From Amblyomma americanum (taxonomy: Eukaryota > Arthropoda > Arachnida > Ixodida > Ixodidae): DNA of 64,000 nucleotides. The stretch covers positions 83,786,639 through 83,850,638 of the forward strand of contig NC_135498.1 of NCBI RefSeq assembly GCF_052857255.1, written 5' to 3'. A model generated the notes under the pieces. That model ran no database searches. It was not told the DNA's origin and worked only from the letters and a program-made list of their open reading frames with translations. Of this stretch, positions 59,223 to 64,000 are shown piece by piece. The position numbers were made by a program, and so were the translations under genes. Each line of letters starts with the position of its first letter. The first letter of the stretch is position 1.

Positions 59223-60110
59223 TCTCTATTCTCTCGAAGCTGCCGTTGTGAGGATGTGAATTGACAGTAGCAGCATAGAGAGGTAACTTTTGGACACAAA
59301 TGCAGCGATCAAAATCAACTGTACGGGCAGGTTGGCAATGATCCTTGGACCGTCTTATGGAAAGCCAGGTAACTTGCACGCGTCTTTTAATACGATGTTT
59401 AATGAACGGCTGATAAGGAAATCTAGTGGGATAAGAGCCGCGGTACAATTTCTAATGCTTCGTTTCGTTTTCTCGTCACTTGGTTCGAATGCAAATAGTG
59501 ATGAAAATAAAGGAGTTAGTGACGCAAACAACGAGTAAGTGGCTCGGTTGGTCTGGACGGTCTGGTCAACCTACCACCACCGTAACCAGATCAGCAGTAA
59601 AACTTGAGGCCACGCTCTCTCAGTTCGCCCCACTGAGACCAAACGGTTTGTTTATCGATAGGAGAGAAGTGCTGAAAAAGTCAGTCAGGGATGTCAATCA
59701 CGTCGTATCATTCCATCAGACGTCCGCGTCAGCTTCCCAGTATAGAATCAGCTGTGACCCAAAGCGGATTACCAAATCAACAAGAACGAAATAAAACGCC
59801 TGAAAGGTACGGTCCCTGTCAAAGGCGGCCCACAACAACAAGCAACTGTTCATGTCATTAAAGCAGAAAGGTAACCTCGTTTATTGCTACCAACCTTACC
59901 ATATGGGGTGCACAAGGTCAAGATATACATTTAGTTCACGCTTTGGTCATAGTTCGTTTTAGGTAACGGAGATTAGAGACTTCCACTCCACTGAGCAGAA
60001 AAGGTCCTCCTCGCAATTAGGCTATGACAAATTTCAACAAGAACAATAAGCAGTGGTCTAGCGCCAAGGAAAGTTGTACATTTGACAAAGGCCATACATT
60101 CAGGGAAGTA
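59223..60110. other. Spacer upstream of prominin
   Basis: About 890 bases with no feature recognised. Confidence 0.4.
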
Positions 60111-60509
60111 ATTGGTTGGTTGGTTGGTTTGTGTTGGTTTGGTTTGGTTTGGTTTGGTTTGGTTTGGTTTGGTTTGGGTTGGGTTGGGTTGGGTTGGGTT
60201 GGGTTGGGTTGGGTTGGGTTGGGTTGGGTTGGGTTGGGTTGGGTTGGGTTGGGTTGGGTTGGGTTGGGTTGGGTTGGGTTGGGTTGGGTTGGGTTGGGTT
60301 GGGTTGGGTTGGGTTGGGTTGGGTTGGGTTGGGTTGGGTTGGGTTGGGTTGGGTTGGGTTGGGTTGGGTTGGGTTGGGTTGGGTTGGGTTGGGTTGGGTT
60401 GGGTTGGGTTGGTTGGTTGGTTGGTTGGTTGGTTGGTTGGTTGGTTGGTTGGTTGGTTGGTTGGTTGGTTGGTTGGTTGGTTGGTTGGTTGGTTGGTTGG
60501 TTGGTTGGT
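60111..60509. repeat. (GGTTT)8-(GGGTT)47-(GGTT)24 array, tail of an I-like element
   Basis: GGTTT units at 60136-60175, 47 perfect GGGTT units at 60176-60410, and about 24 GGTT units at 60411-60508. On the minus strand this is a (CCAA)n, (AACCC)n and (AAACC)n tail beginning exactly at the 3' end of the retrotransposon copy at 60510-61190. The long open frames across it (Gly-Trp-Val or Gln-Pro-Asn types) are artefacts. Confidence 0.95.
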
Positions 60510-61190
60510 CAGTCTCAACGAAAGAGGGCATATACCCACAACGGAGGAGTGGCCAAGACACAGGCGCCTAATTGCTGGAGAACAGGAGCGTTTTGATGGT
60601 AAAAGGAGTAGTAATTGTATAGAGCCTGAGAGAATTGAAGACACAAAGACAGGGATCCTGTTAACGTAGAGATCGAAGACTGGACAACGACTTAATGTAC
60701 ATAATCGTATACAACGCCTGTTATCATTCAATCGCACTGCCTGAGAGCAGGAAAAGAAAAAAAGAACTCAGAATGGAAGTCGCTGCATTTCTTGTTGGAA
60801 ATTTTGCCCAGCGCAGCGCACACTCCTGTCGCTTCGTCCAAGCAAAGAAGCGCCAATGGAAAGAACAACTGCTGAGGACACATGTAGACCCAACTGATGA
60901 AACGCAATTTGTAATAGGCGCATCCTCAAAGAAGAGAAGCGGTGCCAAACTGTGAACTGTTGTCTCAGGTTCGGTACAAATAGGGCACAATGGAGAAAGC
61001 GCCAGGCCAGATTTGAAAAGACAAATTAACAGAGGAACCCGGCAACGCAAGCGCGCGAAAAAAACTTGTAGTGTGCGCAAGCGCCAGTCTTTGCTACTCC
61101 AAGGATGCTGAAGATACTGATATTCGGGAGATGTAAGGTACTTACCGAAGCCCAAAGGCACTGCTGTCGTCTTCTTCTATCGTTCCGAAC
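60510..61190 (-). pseudogene. I-like retrotransposon copy 1, 3' end only
   Basis: The minus-strand frame 60724-61161 contains RLRCRVPLL and the C-terminal zinc-binding LCPICTEPETTVH with its downstream Cys replaced, followed by a 3' UTR (TTGTGGGTATATGCC) and the tandem-repeat tail. 5' truncated near 61190. Confidence 0.75.
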
Positions 61191-61472
61191 CGTCGTCCTC
61201 CTTGTTGTTGTTGTTGACCTCACACAATGGCACATACCCACAAGGGGGATTGGCCATAACCAGGCGGTGACTATTTAAATGACCAGTTGCATGGACAAGC
61301 ATGGGATGACCTACCAAAATTTGGATCGCACAGTTTCCGTAGCCGAGGTGGTTGCAGGAGGTTAGGGGGGTCATACAAACTAAAATTTAGGCAAAGAAAG
61401 GGTAGGGATTACTATAAGTGGTTGCAAAAACCGAAATACATAAGCTGATTATGGGATGGGCAGGACGAAAGC

Positions 61473-61860
61473 TCATGATGGTAGACGTTTTGATTCTAGG
61501 AGATAATTTTGAACGACAGAGCAAACATTCCCATTGGTATGGCCAAGCATAGAAGCGCCAAGAGATAGAACAACCGCAGAAGACAGGCGCAAACTGAGAT
61601 TCTGTATTGGAACTTCTAATAGTCGCCTCCTAATCGATGAGTAGCGACAGCAAAAAAGAATAAAGTGCTCTATTGTTTCCGGCTCCGCACAATACGGACA
61701 CAAGGGGGGATCGCCAGACCAGGCCTGTAGAGGTAAAAATTTAGTTGCGGCACCCGGCAACGAAGCCTCGAGAAGGAAACTTCAAGATTGCGCGATCGCC
61801 AGACTGAGCTTCTCCAAGGGAACAGTAGGTGCTGGAAGTCGTCCAAGGAAGTAAGCGCTC
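61473..61860 (-). pseudogene. C-terminal zinc region of I-like copy 2, frameshifted
   Basis: After the RNase H frame ends at TGA (61859-61861), the protein continues in a second frame (LTSLDDFQHLLFPW, RLRCRVPQLNFYLYRPGLAI) and then a third (LCPYCAEPETIEHFILFCC). At least two frameshifts are visible by comparison with copy 1. Confidence 0.75.
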
Positions 61861-63175
61861 ATGCGCCCAATTCGTTCATTACAGTGTACCATCGAAAGCG
61901 CGCCGTGATGTAAGCAGTTGTTTGAAGCGGGTCAACAATCGGTCCACTCAGGGCTGCCTTCGCTAAAGCATCAGCTGATTCATTTAATAGAAGACCCCTG
62001 TGGCCAGGAACCCAAAGAAATCGAATTGATGTGATGTGTGGAGGGATCAGGAATTTTAGTATCCGAAAGAGCTGCGATTCAGTGGACGCCGAGAGGGATG
62101 TGCATAAAGATAACGAGTCCGTAATTATTATTACTGCTGATATTGAAATTGGTACCTTGCGCAGAGCGAGAACCACTGCTAGAAACTCACCCAGATAGAT
62201 AGGAGTGAAATCTTGGAGACGGAGAGAAAAAGACCAGTCAAGGGACTGGGAGTAAATACCTACACCTGCCTTTTCTGCACACACCGAGCCTTCAGTCGCA
62301 ATTGCAACATGTGAGCTGAAGGTCGACAAATAACCCTGCAACATACCATTTAACCATGAGAAAGGCAGTAATTTTGCATTACATGGATATATGTCATCGT
62401 AGATGATAGACACAGTTGCAGGGATGGACCGCACCGGAACAATTTCAGGTATTCGCACGTTGAGTGGGCCCAGCAAAGATTCAACGAAACAGATTTGGGG
62501 AGTTTGAAGGCGAGACCATCCGACACCCAAGAACTCCGCTCGCTGCCCTAGGAAGATCAACTCGGATGCATGCTGCTCCGAGTCGCAAAACTTTAAAAAC
62601 GTTTGTACTGTCAAAAGGCGAAACCTTGCAGTAAAAGACGGCACCCGCGCTTCCAGATACAAAACATTGTTTGCCACGTATTTAGGGAGACCCAAACACA
62701 GGCGCAGAGCTTCTCGCTCTAAGAGCAGAAGTGGGCGCAGTTTGTATGCAGCTGCTCCAGAAAACAAAACGCAACCGAATTCCAAGATTGGCCGGATATT
62801 CATTTTGTAAATCAGCAGAAGAGCATGTTTTCGCATACCGCAGCGAGGGCTACTCATCCTTCGCAGAAGGCCTACCGCCCGAATCCCTTTCGCAGCAACC
62901 TGATCTCTATGTGACCGCCAAGAGAAAGAGGAGTCATAAGTTACCCCGAGATACTTTAGGGAACATACCTGAGGAATGACATGATGACGATAAGACAAAG
63001 AAATGTGTACCTGTTGAGTAACCGGAAAAGGTAACAAAGCGCCCTTGTTCACATTAAGACTTAAGTGTAATTCAGATAACCATCGGTCAAGGGAATTTAA
63101 ATATGACTGTAAAACCATATACACAGAATGTAAATCACTCGCAGCAGCAAAGAAAGCTATATCGTCTGCATACAC
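61859..63175 (-). pseudogene. RT C-terminal part and RNase H of I-like copy 2
   Basis: 438 codons from motif C (YADDIAFF) through the thumb to RNase H. The RNase H domain has IATEGS where DGS is usual (first catalytic Asp to Glu), YLGEFLAVVLAL, IITDSLS, WVPGHRG and NESADALAKAA. The Met used as start is internal to YADD and not a true start. Confidence 0.85.
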
Positions 63176-63940
63176 GTACGTAGTCCCGTCAGGGGAAGTC
63201 GGAATCGAACTGAGTAAGAGGTTGAATAGAACAGGGAAGAGAACTGCACCTTAAGGCACACCTCTAGATTGATGAAATTTCCTTGTAAAAACTCCGCGTT
63301 GACAACAATAAAATTCTCTGTCAGCCAGGAAAGCTGACACCCATTCCACAAAATAACTTGGCAAGCCCAGAGCCCGTAGTCTGTACATCAGAGGCCCATG
63401 TTCGACACTGTCATATGCTTTCGAGATGTCTAGAGTTACCAGCGTAGCATACGGTCGACGCCGGCGCGCTAGTCGGACACGGCTTTCGAGATCAGTATGC
63501 GCACACCATATAGAGCAACCAGGCTTGAAACCAATCTGACAGGGGTTAAGTAGTCCCTTTTCAGTAATAACGGGCATGATTCGTCCATACAGCACGCGTT
63601 CAACCAATTTCACCAGATTCGATGTCAATGAAATTGATCGAATGTTGTCTAAGACCAACCCTTCGCCTGGCTTTTTAACCACCGGGATAATTTTGGAAAC
63701 ACGCCATACATCCGGGATCCACGGGGTTCTAATAGAGCAATTTACCAGCTCCAATATAGCATTGGGGGATTCGTCGAACAGTATTTTAATCATCGCAGAG
63801 GTGACACGGTGAGGGCCAGGAGCTGCAGAAGGTAACCGATTTATCACCTGGGTGAGCTCAGAAACCGAGACGTTAAGGAAATCATCATAGTGATTCCCAA
63901 GCAGTTGTGGGCGAAGCGCAGCCGAAAAACGGTGCTCCAA
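63176..63940 (-). pseudogene. RT N-terminal and palm part of I-like copy 2, nonsense mutated
   Basis: RT motifs in order are SAAPGPHRV, SISLTSNLVKLVERVL, IGFKPGCS, motif A TLDISKAYDSV and motif B QSRGVP. The frame then stops at TAA where Gln is expected (RGVPQG), consistent with one C-to-T change, and reopens as GAVLFPVLFNLLLS joined to motif C. Another in-frame TAA lies near 63970 upstream. Confidence 0.82.
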
Positions 63941-64000
63941 GCCTTTGCCAATTTCTTCTAATGACCTGGCACATTAGAGGGAATGTTGTGAGGCGGTGGC

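Larger units (their letters stand above)
61202..64000 (-). mobile_element. I-like retrotransposon copy 2 (continues past the window end)
   Basis: Same family as copy 1, with RT and RNase H domains, a C-terminal zinc motif, a 3' UTR sharing TTGTGGGTATGTGCCATT with copy 1, and an (AAC)5 tail (plus 61202-61216). It inserted immediately upstream of copy 1 in the same orientation. Broken by several lesions. Confidence 0.8.

Noticed and set aside
60176..60410. Telomere or interstitial telomere repeat
   Set aside because: The array begins exactly at a retrotransposon 3' end and the arthropod telomere unit is TTAGG, so a tail expansion is the simpler reading.
59973..60737. Gly-Trp-Val-rich and Gln-Pro-Asn-rich frames of 150-254 codons
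   Set aside because: All arise from the GGTT/GGGTT array, which is open in several frames on both strands.

Overview
This window looks like nuclear DNA from an arthropod with a large, repeat-rich genome, most likely a hard tick. The reasons are a single host gene with small exons and introns of up to 11.5 kb, and several repeat types I associate with tick genomes: tRNA-headed SINEs resembling the Ruka family, RTE-type 3' ends with ATG-rich tails, and CR1/Jockey-like, I-like and Penelope-like elements. Nothing bacterial is present (no operons, tRNA or rRNA genes, or CRISPR), and the genus cannot be named from sequence alone.

The only host gene I can support is a prominin (CD133) family gene on the minus strand. 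Sixteen coding exons lie between 58768 (start codon) and 9499. They encode a signal peptide, an N-terminal ectodomain, TM1 and TM2 around a Cys-rich cytoplasmic turn, the first large extracellular loop, TM3 and TM4, and most of the second loop (about 779 residues). Splice phases agree at 14 of 15 junctions; at the exon 12/13 junction only a weak GT donor fits. The exon 13 donor is GC instead of GT. The exon for the fifth membrane segment was not found and probably lies beyond the window start.

Layout in plus coordinates: 1-1495, two decayed RTE copies in tandem. 1853-6803, a Penelope-like element with long inverted terminal arms, a broken RT/GIY-YIG ORF and an internal GC-rich CRE/TATA promoter-like module, bordered by (GT)n and (AT)n. 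7155-8879, a truncated non-LTR element with RNase H. 9499-35469, prominin exons 16 to 5, with introns holding a SINE, a Penelope remnant, a dead mariner and a dead Tc1. 35470-46991, an 11.5 kb intron with a CR1/Jockey-like element set inside a (TTA)n microsatellite, a SINE, and a non-autonomous LTR element with 588-bp LTRs. 46992-58768, exons 4 to 1, with a second Tc1 copy, a head-to-head SINE palindrome and another SINE. 59071-59222, a 76-bp tandem duplication upstream of the gene. 60111-64000, two copies of one I-like retrotransposon, the first ending in a roughly 400-bp (AACC)n/(AACCC)n/(AAACC)n tail.

Most of the window is therefore intron filled with transposons of very different ages. 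The youngest looks to be the LTR element (two differences noticed between its LTRs). The CR1/Jockey-like ORF2 is open for 932 codons. The Tc1, mariner, RTE and second Penelope copies are old and broken.
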